Source: Rikenellaceae bacterium
Lineage (GTDB): Bacteria > Bacteroidota > Bacteroidia > Bacteroidales > UBA932
Assembly: GCA_022771245.1 (NCBI GenBank)
Contig: JALFCH010000105.1
Span: 1-35,048, forward strand
Reading direction: 5' to 3'
Length of the DNA: 35,048 bases
This document shows positions 26,008 to 35,048 of the stretch, piece by piece; position 1 is the first letter of the stretch; the number at the start of each line of letters is the position of its first letter. The notes under the pieces were generated by a model. That model was not told the DNA's origin, did not search any database, and was given only the letters and a program-made list of their open reading frames with translations. The position numbers and the translations under genes are program-made.

Positions 26008-27105
26008 TCACTTTCCTTTCCTCACCTCGTCAGTGTAGAACGCCTTTGGTGAAACCGACATAATCTTGAAGAAATATCGGTTGAAAGAAGATACGGAATT
26101 GAAGCCGCTCCTGATTGCGACGTCGGTCATATTGATTCTTCCGCTGCTTTCCATCTCCCGTATGATCCTGCAGGCCTCTTCCACGCGGAAGGAATTGATA
26201 TAATCGTAGAATGAAGTGCCGAGAGAATGTTGGAGATAGTATGTGAGGTATTTCACATTGGTCCCGACAGCAGCTGCAAGGTCACCCAGCTTGAGTTTGG
26301 GATTGAGATATATTTTGTCGTTCTGCATACAGGAGGCAAGTCTCGGGGCTATGGTAAGCTCGATATTGCGGACTATGGACTCGGAGAACTCGCTTGCGGA
26401 ATCATCTTCCTTACCCTTATCAGCAGCTTCAGGGCTGGTCCACTGTATTCTGACTGTCCTCTGCCTTTTCACGAAATAGAAAAGTATGCTCCAGATTACA
26501 AGGGACGAGACTATGAAAAGGCACTCTCCAAGCCAGGTGGCGGGAGTGAAGGCAATGGCGTATATTACAAGCTGCAGGAACCAGGCAGAACCGGTCACCA
26601 CGGCCCATCTCACTCCCATATTTTCCTTGTACGAGAAATTGTCTGACAGGTATTTGCCGTATCTTACCGAAAAGACAACCATTGCAGCTATGCCTGAAAG
26701 GGCTATGGAATATGATATGGCATAGGTGGCAATTTCCAGAGCCGGGAGAGGAAATATCAGGTACAGAACCGCCAGAAGCAGAATGACTGTGGTTTCGGAA
26801 ATCCATAGCCTGTCTTTTACTGCCCCGGGACGCACAACTTCGAGCAGAAAGGCACAGATTACCGGGAATGAAGTCAAATCCAGCAGCGACATCGCGACAT
26901 TCAGTTTCTCACTGCTGCTGAAGAATTCCGACAGAAAGACCGAATCCTTGAGGTAGCCGGCGGCAATCCACAATGTGCAGAGAAACAGCAGATGGAATCT
27001 TCTGCTCCTTTTGCGGATGCGGAAGAATCTGCAGGAAGCGAGCGCGAAATATGCGAATGCCACTCCCCTGAGTTGGTGTGCAAGTGTTTCTGCTATTCCT
27101 ATCAT
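26008..27105 (-). CDS. Membrane-anchored AraC-type regulator (paralogue 2)
   Basis: Same architecture as 16140-17258 (AETLAHQLRG..., GVRWAV, FYDYINSFRVEEACRIIREMESSGRINMTDVAIRSGFNSVSSFNRYFFKI). Start taken at MIGIAETL. Confidence 0.82.
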   Translation of the reverse strand: MIGIAETLAHQLRGVAFAYFALASCRFFRIRKRSRRFHLLFLCTLWIAAGYLKDSVFLSEFFSSSEKLNVAMSLLDLTSFPVICAFLLEVVRPGAVKDRLWISETTVILLLAVLYLIFPLPALEIATYAISYSIALSGIAAMVVFSVRYGKYLSDNFSYKENMGVRWAVVTGSAWFLQLVIYAIAFTPATWLGECLFIVSSLVIWSILFYFVKRQRTVRIQWTSPEAADKGKEDDSASEFSESIVRNIELTIAPRLASCMQNDKIYLNPKLKLGDLAAAVGTNVKYLTYYLQHSLGTSFYDYINSFRVEEACRIIREMESSGRINMTDVAIRSGFNSVSSFNRYFFKIMSVSPKAFYTDEVRKGK

Positions 27106-27197
27106 AATGCGGACTGTCTGGGGCAATAGTTATCTATGAGAAAACGGGGCGACCAAAGTCTGAATGGTCTGCCCCGTATCTGAAAAATATGGATATA

Positions 27198-28436
27198 TTA
27201 CCACTCGAGAATCTTTGCGAAATCGTAAGTCTCAGGGTCTGCAATGCCGAGAGCCTTGACTGCTTCGTAATCTGCAGGAGTGATATAGTGTGCGATATAC
27301 TTGTAGTAGTTCTGCGCTGTGCCGGCGTTGATGTCCACCACGCGAGGAGGAATCTTTCCGGTCTCAGGGTCCTGAAGGTCAGCAAGATAGAGTGGAGAAA
27401 CATTGCCGTATGCATCCACATAGACCATACATCCTGTCTTGCCCTCGCTGAAGAGCTGGTAAACGCCCATTGCAAGCTCGGTGCAGTAGGTGAGGTCGTA
27501 AGCCACAGGGTCCTGGCAGCGCACGTCGTAGCCGATTTCCACAGGACGGCTCTTTACCTTCAATTTGATTTCCTTGAATTTCTTTTCGAGGAGGTCGTTG
27601 AAGAGCACAGCCTTGGAAATCTTGCCGAGTTCAGGATGTCCGTGGTCGTCATAAGTGAAGTGGATACCTGCGTCAACGGCTTCCTGAGCCACACCTGCAT
27701 CGTGGAAAAGACCTTCAGCTGCTACAATGGTACCGTAGTTCACGCCCATAATCTTCCTCTTGAGGATGGCGGAGATGGACAGGCGGATAATCTTGTCGAG
27801 GGTCATCTTGGTCTTGTTGAACATCTCCGGAATGATGGTCATAGGGCAGTGGGTTGCCTCGCCGATACCGAGTGCCAAAGAACCGCAGGTGCGTCCCATT
27901 GCGCTGATTACAAGCCAGTTGCCGGAAGTGCGTGCATCCTCGTAGATGGTCCTTGCAAGATGTGCGCCCTCATTCTTCGCAGAATTGTAGCCGAAAGTCG
28001 GAGCATTGGCAGGGAGAGGAAGGTCGTTGTCGATGGTCTTCGGGCAGTGGATGTTGGCGATAGGATAGTTCTTTGCAGCCAGGAATTTGGAAATCCTGTT
28101 TGCAGTGGAAGCAGTGTCGTCGCCACCTATGGTAACGAGAAGCTTGATGTTGTTGTCCTTGAAGAGGTCAAGGTTGAAATTCTCTTCGAAATCCTTGTCA
28201 GTCGGCTTGAAACGGCTCATTTCGAGGTAGGAACCGCCCCTGTTCCAGAAACGGTCTGCGATGAAGAAATCGAGATCTTCGATGCGTGCATTCTTGCTGA
28301 ACAGACCGGAGTAGCCGCCGTGAAGGCCGATTACCCTGTAACCTTTTGAAAGGAAGGTCTTTGCAACACTCATTGATACTGAATTCATTCCCGGGGCAGG
28401 ACCGCCGCCGCAAAGGATGATAACTGCGTCTTTCAT
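27198..28436 (-). CDS. Phosphofructokinase family, probably PPi-dependent
   Basis: CGGGPAPGMNSV, TIGGDDTAS, PKTIDNDLPL, SAMGRTCGSLAL. Confidence 0.9.
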   Translation of the reverse strand: MKDAVIILCGGGPAPGMNSVSMSVAKTFLSKGYRVIGLHGGYSGLFSKNARIEDLDFFIADRFWNRGGSYLEMSRFKPTDKDFEENFNLDLFKDNNIKLLVTIGGDDTASTANRISKFLAAKNYPIANIHCPKTIDNDLPLPANAPTFGYNSAKNEGAHLARTIYEDARTSGNWLVISAMGRTCGSLALGIGEATHCPMTIIPEMFNKTKMTLDKIIRLSISAILKRKIMGVNYGTIVAAEGLFHDAGVAQEAVDAGIHFTYDDHGHPELGKISKAVLFNDLLEKKFKEIKLKVKSRPVEIGYDVRCQDPVAYDLTYCTELAMGVYQLFSEGKTGCMVYVDAYGNVSPLYLADLQDPETGKIPPRVVDINAGTAQNYYKYIAHYITPADYEAVKALGIADPETYDFAKILEW

Positions 28437-28666
28437 TACTTATAATAGTATTAGGAGTTAATATTTCAACATTTGTCATCTGCCTTTTCCTCACAAGAAG
28501 GGCAAAGCCGAAAAACCGGGCAAAATTACCGAAATTCATCGAATTTTCAACGGGATTTTTCAATTTTTTCGTATTCCTGAAGTGCCGGTTCAAATTCGGG
28601 CTGCTTTTCGTGTCAACATATGCTCCATTCCGGCCTCACGATTCAAGAAAATCCGATTTTTTTGAT

Positions 28667-28674
28667 TAAATTTG
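28667..28674 (+). promoter_or_regulatory. Candidate -7 element (TAAATTTG) for ligA
   Basis: TAnnTTTG match upstream of ATG 28711. Confidence 0.4.
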
Positions 28675-28710
28675 CAGGTTGCATTGTCCATAGTTGAAAG
28701 GGCGAGTTTG

Positions 28711-30855
28711 ATGAAAATGGAAAAGACACAGGCATATACAAGGATACTTGAACTGAGGGGCATAATCGACGAGGCCAACAGAAGATATTATGTTGAAAAT
28801 GCCCCCACCATCAGTGACCGGGATTTCGACTTTCTGATGAAGGAACTCGAAGCCCTGGAGCGCGAATATCCTGAATTCGACTCTCCCGACTCCCCCACCC
28901 ATAGGGTCGGAAGTGACTTGGATGCGACGGTTCAGAAAGAATTCAAGCAATATCCCCACAAGTATCAGATGCTCTCCCTTGGCAATACCTACGACATAAG
29001 TGAGGTCGTGGATTTTTCCGACAGGGCATCCAGGCTTCTCCCCGGGAAGAATTTCACCTATTCCTGCGAACTCAAGTTCGACGGCACTGCAATTTGCCTG
29101 AGCTACAGCAAGGGGCGTCTTGTGAGAGCTCTTACCCGTGGAGACGGGCAGGTGGGCGATGATGTCACGGCCAACGTTAAGAAAATCAGCAATATACCTC
29201 AATCCCTGAAAGGCGGAAACTATCCGGAAGAATTTGAAATCAGGGGTGAAATCTATATGCCATACTCGGCATTTGACCGTCTGAACGAAGAAAGGACGAG
29301 AGATGAGGAGCAGCCTTTCGCAAATCCCCGTAATGCCGCTTCCGGTTCTTTGAAACTGCTTGACAGTGCAGAGGTTGCGAAAAGGGGGCTGGAATGTACG
29401 CTCTATCATATGGTGGGAGAGGCTTTGCCGTTCAAGACCCATTCCGAGGCTTTGGATGCCGCACAGTCCTGGGGGCTTCCGGTGTCCGACAAACGCCGCA
29501 TCTGCAAAACCATAGGGGAAATCCAGGATTATATAAATTATTGGGACACAGAGAGGAAGGCCCTGCCTTTCGCTACCGATGGCGTAGTCATAAAAGTCAA
29601 TGAACTGGAATACCAGAAGGATTTGGGCTATACCGCAAAGTTCCCGCGTTGGGCCGTGGCCTACAAATTCAAGGCAGAACAGGCTCTTACCCAGGTCAAA
29701 TCCATTGATTATCAGGTGGGAAGGACTGGAGCGGTGACTCCCGTGGCAAATCTGGACCCTGTGCTACTCTCCGGAACCACAGTCAAACGCGCAACTCTGC
29801 ACAACGAAGACCAGATGCGTCTTCTGGACATCAGAATTGGGGACTATGTGTATGTGGAGAAGGGCGGGGAAATCATTCCGAAAATCACTTCCGTGGAGTT
29901 GAGTATGAGGAATGCAGCCCTCAAGGCTCCGGAGTTTCCCAAGGTCTGTCCCGATTGCGGGTGCACTCTGGTCAAAGACGAAGACGAGGCGAAGTGGTTC
30001 TGCCCCAACCGGGAAGGCTGCCCTACTCAGATCAAGGGCCGTCTGGTGCATTTCGTAAGCCGTAAGGCTATGAACATTCTGGCAGGGGATGCCACCATAG
30101 ACCAGTTGTATGCTCTGGGACTGGTGAAATCTCCGGCTGATTTCTACGGCTTGGACAAGGCTTCACTGCTGCGTCTGGAAGGATGGAAAGACAAAATGGC
30201 AGAGAGGTTCCTCAAGAGTATAGATGCTTCCCGCAATACTCCTTTCGAGAATGTGCTCTTCGCCTTGGGAATCAGGTATGTGGGAGAAACCACGGCCAAG
30301 GTCATCGCGCGTCATTTCGGCAATGTGGATGCCATAGCAGCGGCCAGTCTTGAAGAACTGAGAGAGACAGAAGATGTCGGGGATGTGATTGCTGAAAGCG
30401 TCTATAATTTCTTCCGCAATGAAGCCAATATCAATGATATAGCCCGGCTCAGGGCTGCCGGAATCCATCTTGCGGCGGAAAGGGAGGAAACGGCAGGAGA
30501 TGCGCTTGATGGCAAGGTGATCGTGATTACGGGGACCTATTCCGTTCCGAGGGACAGGATGAAGAAAATCATAGAGGAAAATGGCGGAAAGTCCTCTTCC
30601 TCAATCAGTTCCAAAACGAGCTTCGTGCTTGCAGGAGAAAAGCCGGGGCCGGAAAAAATGAAAAAGGCGGAGGAACTTGGGGTGAAAGTGATTTCAGAGG
30701 AGGAGTTTATGGCTATGATTCACCCGGCACAGAACCCAGTGCAGAACTCCGAACAGAACGGAGAGCCAGCTCCAGCTGAGTCTCAAGCAGTTACGCAACA
30801 GGAGAAAATATACAAGATAGGAGAGCAGATGAGTCTCTTCGGTGATGAAGAATAA
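28711..30855 (+). CDS. ligA: NAD-dependent DNA ligase
   Basis: CELKFDGTAICLSYSKGRLVRALTRGDGQVGDDVT (KxDG), Zn-finger CPDCGC...CPNREGC, HhH repeats, BRCT. Start 28711 or 28717. Confidence 0.96.
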   Translation: MKMEKTQAYTRILELRGIIDEANRRYYVENAPTISDRDFDFLMKELEALEREYPEFDSPDSPTHRVGSDLDATVQKEFKQYPHKYQMLSLGNTYDISEVVDFSDRASRLLPGKNFTYSCELKFDGTAICLSYSKGRLVRALTRGDGQVGDDVTANVKKISNIPQSLKGGNYPEEFEIRGEIYMPYSAFDRLNEERTRDEEQPFANPRNAASGSLKLLDSAEVAKRGLECTLYHMVGEALPFKTHSEALDAAQSWGLPVSDKRRICKTIGEIQDYINYWDTERKALPFATDGVVIKVNELEYQKDLGYTAKFPRWAVAYKFKAEQALTQVKSIDYQVGRTGAVTPVANLDPVLLSGTTVKRATLHNEDQMRLLDIRIGDYVYVEKGGEIIPKITSVELSMRNAALKAPEFPKVCPDCGCTLVKDEDEAKWFCPNREGCPTQIKGRLVHFVSRKAMNILAGDATIDQLYALGLVKSPADFYGLDKASLLRLEGWKDKMAERFLKSIDASRNTPFENVLFALGIRYVGETTAKVIARHFGNVDAIAAASLEELRETEDVGDVIAESVYNFFRNEANINDIARLRAAGIHLAAEREETAGDALDGKVIVITGTYSVPRDRMKKIIEENGGKSSSSISSKTSFVLAGEKPGPEKMKKAEELGVKVISEEEFMAMIHPAQNPVQNSEQNGEPAPAESQAVTQQEKIYKIGEQMSLFGDEE

Positions 30856-30858
30856 ATT

Positions 30859-32922
30859 ATGAGCAGCAGAGTATCAGAATTTACAGCACAGGATTATCAG
30901 TTGATTTCCAGAGAGTTTGCTGAACTCAGGGAATCGGCTGTGAGAAGGTGTGCGAATCAGCAGGAAATTGACACGGTACAGAAGGCCTTCGATTTCGCAA
31001 ATGAGGCCCACAAGGGAGTCCGCAGACGCTCAGGTGAACCATATATTATACACCCTATTGAAGTCGCGAAAATAGTCGTGAATGAAATTGGTCTGGGCTG
31101 CAAATCCATCGTTGCCGCACTTCTGCACGATGTCGTGGAGGACACCGACTACACAGTGGAGGATATACGCAACCTCTTCGGGGACAAAATCGCCACCCTT
31201 GTTGACGGTCTCACCAAAATCAAGACGGTTCTCGACAATGAAGACAAGTCCAAGGTCAAGAGCATTCAGGCGGAAAATTTCAAGCGTATTCTCCTCACAC
31301 TCAATGATGACGTGCGTGTGGTCCTGATAAAGTTGGCTGACCGTCTGCACAATTGCCGCACCATAGAATATATGCCGGAGCACAAGAGGGACAAGATTCT
31401 CGGAGAGACTATGTTCATCTTCATTCCCCTCGCCCACAGGCTTGGACTCTACGGCATAAAATCCGAAATGGAAGACATCTGGCTGCGCTACAAGGAGCCT
31501 CAGGCCTTCAATGAAATCAAGGCCAAAATCAACCGCAACGCCAACGACAAGGAGAAGCAGATAGACGATTTCGTCAAGGAAATCAGGCAGATACTGGACA
31601 AGATGGACATAGACTATGAAATCCGCAAGAGGGTCAAGTCCCCATATTCCATCTGGCACAAGATGAGGACCAAGAATGTGACTTTCGAGCAGGTTTTCGA
31701 CTTGTATGCAGTTAGAATCATTTTCAAGCCCCGAACCGAAAATGTGAAAGCCGAAAGAAGCCAGTGCTATGCCATATATTCCGCAATCACAAATGAATAC
31801 GACTATAGGGAAGACCGTTTCCGGGATTGGATAAAACAACCCAAGAACAATGGTTATGAGGCCTTGCACTGTACCGTGATGAGCAAGTCCGGCATATGGG
31901 TGGAAGTGCAGATAAGGTCCCGCCGCATGAACGACATTGCAGAAAAAGGCATTGCTGCCCACTGGGCCTACAAACGGGAAGGCATAGTGAGCGAGAGTGA
32001 AAGCGAAATGGACAAATGGATAGCCAAGGTCCAAGAAATACTCATGAATCCCGATGTGAATGCCCTTGAACTGTTGGACATAATCCACAATGACCTCACG
32101 GCCTCCGAAATTTTCGTTTTCACCCCAAAAGGAGAACAGAAGGCCATACTAAAAGGTGCCACTGCTCTGGATTTCGCCTATATGATACACACTCACATTG
32201 GCAACAAGGCCATAGCTGCCAAGGTGAATCTGCGTCTGGAACCGCTGTCATACGTACTCCGTTCAGGAGACCAGATTGAAATCATCACTGCCCAGAACGA
32301 AAATCCCAAACGGGAATGGCTGGATTTCCTGAAGACCCGCAAGGCCATCAATATAGTAAAGGAATATTTCGACAGACTTGACCGCAAGAACGCAGCAGAG
32401 GCTCAGGCAAATCAGAAAGCCTCCTCAGGCAGCAAGTGGTCCCTGCCGTTTTTCAAGCCCAAGGCCAAGAGCGAATACATCATCAACGACAGACGCAACA
32501 CTGACAACCGATTCGTGATTGCGACCTGCTGCCATCCAATTCCAGGAGATCCGGTGATCGGTTTCCTTTCCCCGGACGGTGTGGTGACCGTGCACAAGAA
32601 GTCCTGCCAGGTTGCAAACACACTTGCCGCCACCAGCGGTGACTCCATAGTGGTGCCAAAATGGGAAGCAGACGAGATGAATGCTTTTCCTGCACGCATC
32701 TCGGTTACCGGAATAGACAGAGTGGGGCTGCTGAATGAAATCACCAAATATGTCTCCGTCATAATGAAGGTGAATCTGCGCCGGCTTGTATTTGAAAGTC
32801 AAGACTCCATTTTCAGCGGAGAGATGGACTTGATGGTGCACGAAAAGGCCGACCTTGAGAGGTTGCTCAAGATGCTCCAGAAAATTGACGGAATACAGAA
32901 GGTAATCCGCAAAAACTTATGA
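30859..32922 (+). CDS. RelA/SpoT bifunctional (p)ppGpp synthetase/hydrolase
   Basis: HD domain AALLHDVVEDTDYT, synthetase RVKSPYSIWHKM...DLYAVRIIF...NNGYEALHCTV, TGS IFVFTPKGEQKAILKGATALDFAYMIHTHIG, ACT. Confidence 0.95.
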   Translation: MSSRVSEFTAQDYQLISREFAELRESAVRRCANQQEIDTVQKAFDFANEAHKGVRRRSGEPYIIHPIEVAKIVVNEIGLGCKSIVAALLHDVVEDTDYTVEDIRNLFGDKIATLVDGLTKIKTVLDNEDKSKVKSIQAENFKRILLTLNDDVRVVLIKLADRLHNCRTIEYMPEHKRDKILGETMFIFIPLAHRLGLYGIKSEMEDIWLRYKEPQAFNEIKAKINRNANDKEKQIDDFVKEIRQILDKMDIDYEIRKRVKSPYSIWHKMRTKNVTFEQVFDLYAVRIIFKPRTENVKAERSQCYAIYSAITNEYDYREDRFRDWIKQPKNNGYEALHCTVMSKSGIWVEVQIRSRRMNDIAEKGIAAHWAYKREGIVSESESEMDKWIAKVQEILMNPDVNALELLDIIHNDLTASEIFVFTPKGEQKAILKGATALDFAYMIHTHIGNKAIAAKVNLRLEPLSYVLRSGDQIEIITAQNENPKREWLDFLKTRKAINIVKEYFDRLDRKNAAEAQANQKASSGSKWSLPFFKPKAKSEYIINDRRNTDNRFVIATCCHPIPGDPVIGFLSPDGVVTVHKKSCQVANTLAATSGDSIVVPKWEADEMNAFPARISVTGIDRVGLLNEITKYVSVIMKVNLRRLVFESQDSIFSGEMDLMVHEKADLERLLKMLQKIDGIQKVIRKNL

Positions 32923-32925
32923 CAA

Positions 32926-34746
32926 ATGACTTGGAAACAGATATTTAAGCTATTATTTACCAGGATGTTGCCGGTCGTGTCAGTGGGCGCGACCCTGTGG
33001 GTGCTTTTGTTTTCCAACTCCTGCGCCAACACCACCACTCCCCCTTCCGGAGGTCCCAAGGACACCATTCCGCCTGTTATCAGGAAGGTGGAACCTCTTG
33101 AAGGAGCTACAATGGTGCCGGTGAAAAAGACCAAGATCACCTTCACTTTCAACGAATACGTGGTGGTGAAGGACCCGTCCTGCATCTATCTCTCCCCTCC
33201 TCTGGAAAAACGTCCCAAATACAGAATCCACAACAAAAGCCTGATTGTCACTTTCGAGTCAGACTTGGACAGTAACCGCACCTACACTCTGGACCTCACC
33301 GGAGCAGTGGCTGACAATAACGAAGGCAATATGTTCCCGGGCTACACCTATGTCTTTTCCACGGGAGAACGCATTGATTCCATGATGATTACCGGAACGG
33401 TGCAGGACTGCAACACGCTCAAGCCGGTCAAGGGAGCCACAGTGATGCTCTACAAGGACCAGGCGGATTCCGCAGTTTTCCTCCAGCGACCCGTTGCCTC
33501 GGCAAAGACTGATGACTGGGGATTTTTCTGCATACGGAATATTCAGGACACGGTATATCGTCTCTATGCGGTCAAGGACGAGAACGGCAACAATAAATAT
33601 GACCCTGAGACAGATAGGATTGCATTTTTTGATTCTCTGATACGCCCGAGCGTGAAAGTCCGTGACTCCTTGCCGGAACTGATGAAATACGATATGAAGG
33701 ACACCCTCTGCTGTCTGGCCAGAAATTCGGAATACACCCTCAATATGTTCAAGGAAGACCCGTCCAAGCAGATGATAGTCAACAAGGAAAGAGTTGGGGA
33801 AAGGACCGCCTACATCACTTTTATGGCTCCTTATGCGCAGATTGATTCCATCTGGATTGACGGTGTGCCTCCTGAAAGGCTCATCACCCAGTTCAACATA
33901 CGGCAGGACAGTCTCGAAATCTGGGTGAACGACCCGCGTAAGCAACCTGACACACTCTTTTTGAACGTAAAGTATATGAAGACTGACACCACAGGCTTCC
34001 TTTCGGATTTTACGGAGGTCGTGAAGTTGACTATGCCTCGCAAGAACGCAAATGCAGCCCGGAAGTCGTCCCGCAAGGACATCAAGAAGGAAGATACGCT
34101 ATGCGTGTTCACCGTGGATGCCAAGCCTGAGAACATAGAGCAGTACGGTTTCCAGTTCGAGTTCAAATATCCTATAGTCACAGAGGCTTTCGATTCCATC
34201 GTGTTCAAATCCGTCAATCCAAAGCAACAGGAGAAGGTGGAACAGTTCGATATTGAAAAGGATAGTCTGAATCTCAGAAAATTCACCTTGCGTCCGCGTT
34301 TGAAATATTTGCAGGGTTATGAATACAAGATGCACGTTCCGCACCGCAAGTTTCAGGATATCAACGGTTTCTGGAACGATAGCCTGGATGTGAAGGTAAG
34401 TCTTCCGAATGACGACAAACTCAGCCAGCTCAAGTTGAAATTGACTTCCGTAAAGAACAAGTACATAGTGGACCTGCTCAATGAAAAGAGAGATAATGTC
34501 CTGAGGTCCTTCATCATAGATACGGATACCGAGCTTGTGTTTCCGTATCTGAAAGCCGGCAAATATTCAATCAGGATTACTGAAGACAAGAACCGCAACG
34601 GAATTGTGGACACGGGAGTTCTTCTTGAACACCGTCAGCCGGAAAAAGTGCTTTTCTACAAGTTGTCTGACGGCACCTTCATACTGGAAATCCCGGAAAT
34701 GTCGGAAATTGAGCAGGCAATTGACCTGGCAGAGATGTTCAATTAA
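32926..34746 (+). CDS. Lipoprotein with Ig-like (Big_5/SbsA-like) domain
   Basis: Lipobox LFSNSC; PPSGGPKDTIPPVIRKVEPLEGATMVPVKKTKITFTFNEYV. Confidence 0.8.
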   Translation: MTWKQIFKLLFTRMLPVVSVGATLWVLLFSNSCANTTTPPSGGPKDTIPPVIRKVEPLEGATMVPVKKTKITFTFNEYVVVKDPSCIYLSPPLEKRPKYRIHNKSLIVTFESDLDSNRTYTLDLTGAVADNNEGNMFPGYTYVFSTGERIDSMMITGTVQDCNTLKPVKGATVMLYKDQADSAVFLQRPVASAKTDDWGFFCIRNIQDTVYRLYAVKDENGNNKYDPETDRIAFFDSLIRPSVKVRDSLPELMKYDMKDTLCCLARNSEYTLNMFKEDPSKQMIVNKERVGERTAYITFMAPYAQIDSIWIDGVPPERLITQFNIRQDSLEIWVNDPRKQPDTLFLNVKYMKTDTTGFLSDFTEVVKLTMPRKNANAARKSSRKDIKKEDTLCVFTVDAKPENIEQYGFQFEFKYPIVTEAFDSIVFKSVNPKQQEKVEQFDIEKDSLNLRKFTLRPRLKYLQGYEYKMHVPHRKFQDINGFWNDSLDVKVSLPNDDKLSQLKLKLTSVKNKYIVDLLNEKRDNVLRSFIIDTDTELVFPYLKAGKYSIRITEDKNRNGIVDTGVLLEHRQPEKVLFYKLSDGTFILEIPEMSEIEQAIDLAEMFN

Positions 34747-34761
34747 TAGGTGGTACTACGG

Positions 34762-35048
34762 ATGAAGAAATTTTACTCAGTAATATTTGCTGTCCTTGCC
34801 TGCTTCACTGCTCTGGCTCAGACTACAGACCTTGATTCGTTGCTCCTGCACGGAATCTCTGTCGAAAGCCTGCCGAATGAGGTTATAGACAATTACGACC
34901 TCAAAAAGAAGAAGCCAATCAATGACTATTCCATTATTGGTGTGCAGTATGGTGTGGGGCTGAGCCGTACCCTGCTCAATCCGGAATTTGCAAAAGAGGA
35001 CTTTGTATTTATGCCATACAACGTTGGAGTGACCTATTCGCGGTATGG
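34762..35048 (+). CDS. Exported, possibly outer-membrane-associated protein, truncated by window end
   Basis: Hand translation MKKFYSVIFAVLACFTALAQTTDLDSLLLHGISVESLPNEV...IIGVQYGVGLSRTLLNPEFAKEDFVFMPYNVGVTYSRYG. Confidence 0.65.
   Translation, partial: MKKFYSVIFAVLACFTALAQTTDLDSLLLHGISVESLPNEVIDNYDLKKKKPINDYSIIGVQYGVGLSRTLLNPEFAKEDFVFMPYNVGVTYSRY

Noticed and set aside
16140-27105. Composite transposon or prophage carrying the lipoprotein array
   Set aside because: No transposase, integrase, phage gene or terminal repeats were seen; the flanking regulators are divergent paralogues, not IS copies.
27189-28349. 386-aa + strand ORF opposite the phosphofructokinase gene
   Set aside because: Shadow ORF fully antisense to a clear PFK gene; His/Val/Cys-rich composition and no recognisable motif.
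31030-32088. 352-aa - strand ORF opposite relA/spoT
   Set aside because: Shadow of a strongly conserved gene; no domain signature.

Overview
Chromosomal window from a Bacteroidales-type bacterium (TAnnTTTG -7 promoters, fimbrillin-like lipoproteins, LytTR and AraC regulators). Housekeeping genes flank an accessory core. Left: Omp85 protein (-), TrmH-type rRNA methyltransferase (+), SDR and aldehyde dehydrogenase (-), LytTR membrane regulator (+), GH13 amylase (-), DUF2147-like protein (-), acyl-CoA synthetase (-), AraC regulator (+). Accessory core (~11.7-27.1 kb): (i) a single-chain MmeI/Type IIL-like restriction-modification enzyme; (ii) a tripartite HipB-HipS-HipT-like kinase toxin-antitoxin operon with three TACCC-N4-GGGTA operator-like palindromes spaced exactly 41 bp; (iii) a duplicated lipoprotein cassette bracketed by two paralogous membrane-anchored AraC regulators. 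Each cassette is a ~620 aa leukocidin/hemolysin-like lipoprotein (B), an overlooked 41-43 aa peptide, and a ~725-745 aa lipoprotein (A) fusing a fimbrillin-like domain to the same leukocidin-like core. I consider this cassette the best candidate for a new system: possibly a surface-displayed two-component pore-forming apparatus. Right: PPi-type phosphofructokinase (-), LigA (+), RelA/SpoT (+), an Ig-like lipoprotein (+) and a truncated outer membrane/exported protein (+). Family calls come from motif reading only; no searches or structure predictions were run.
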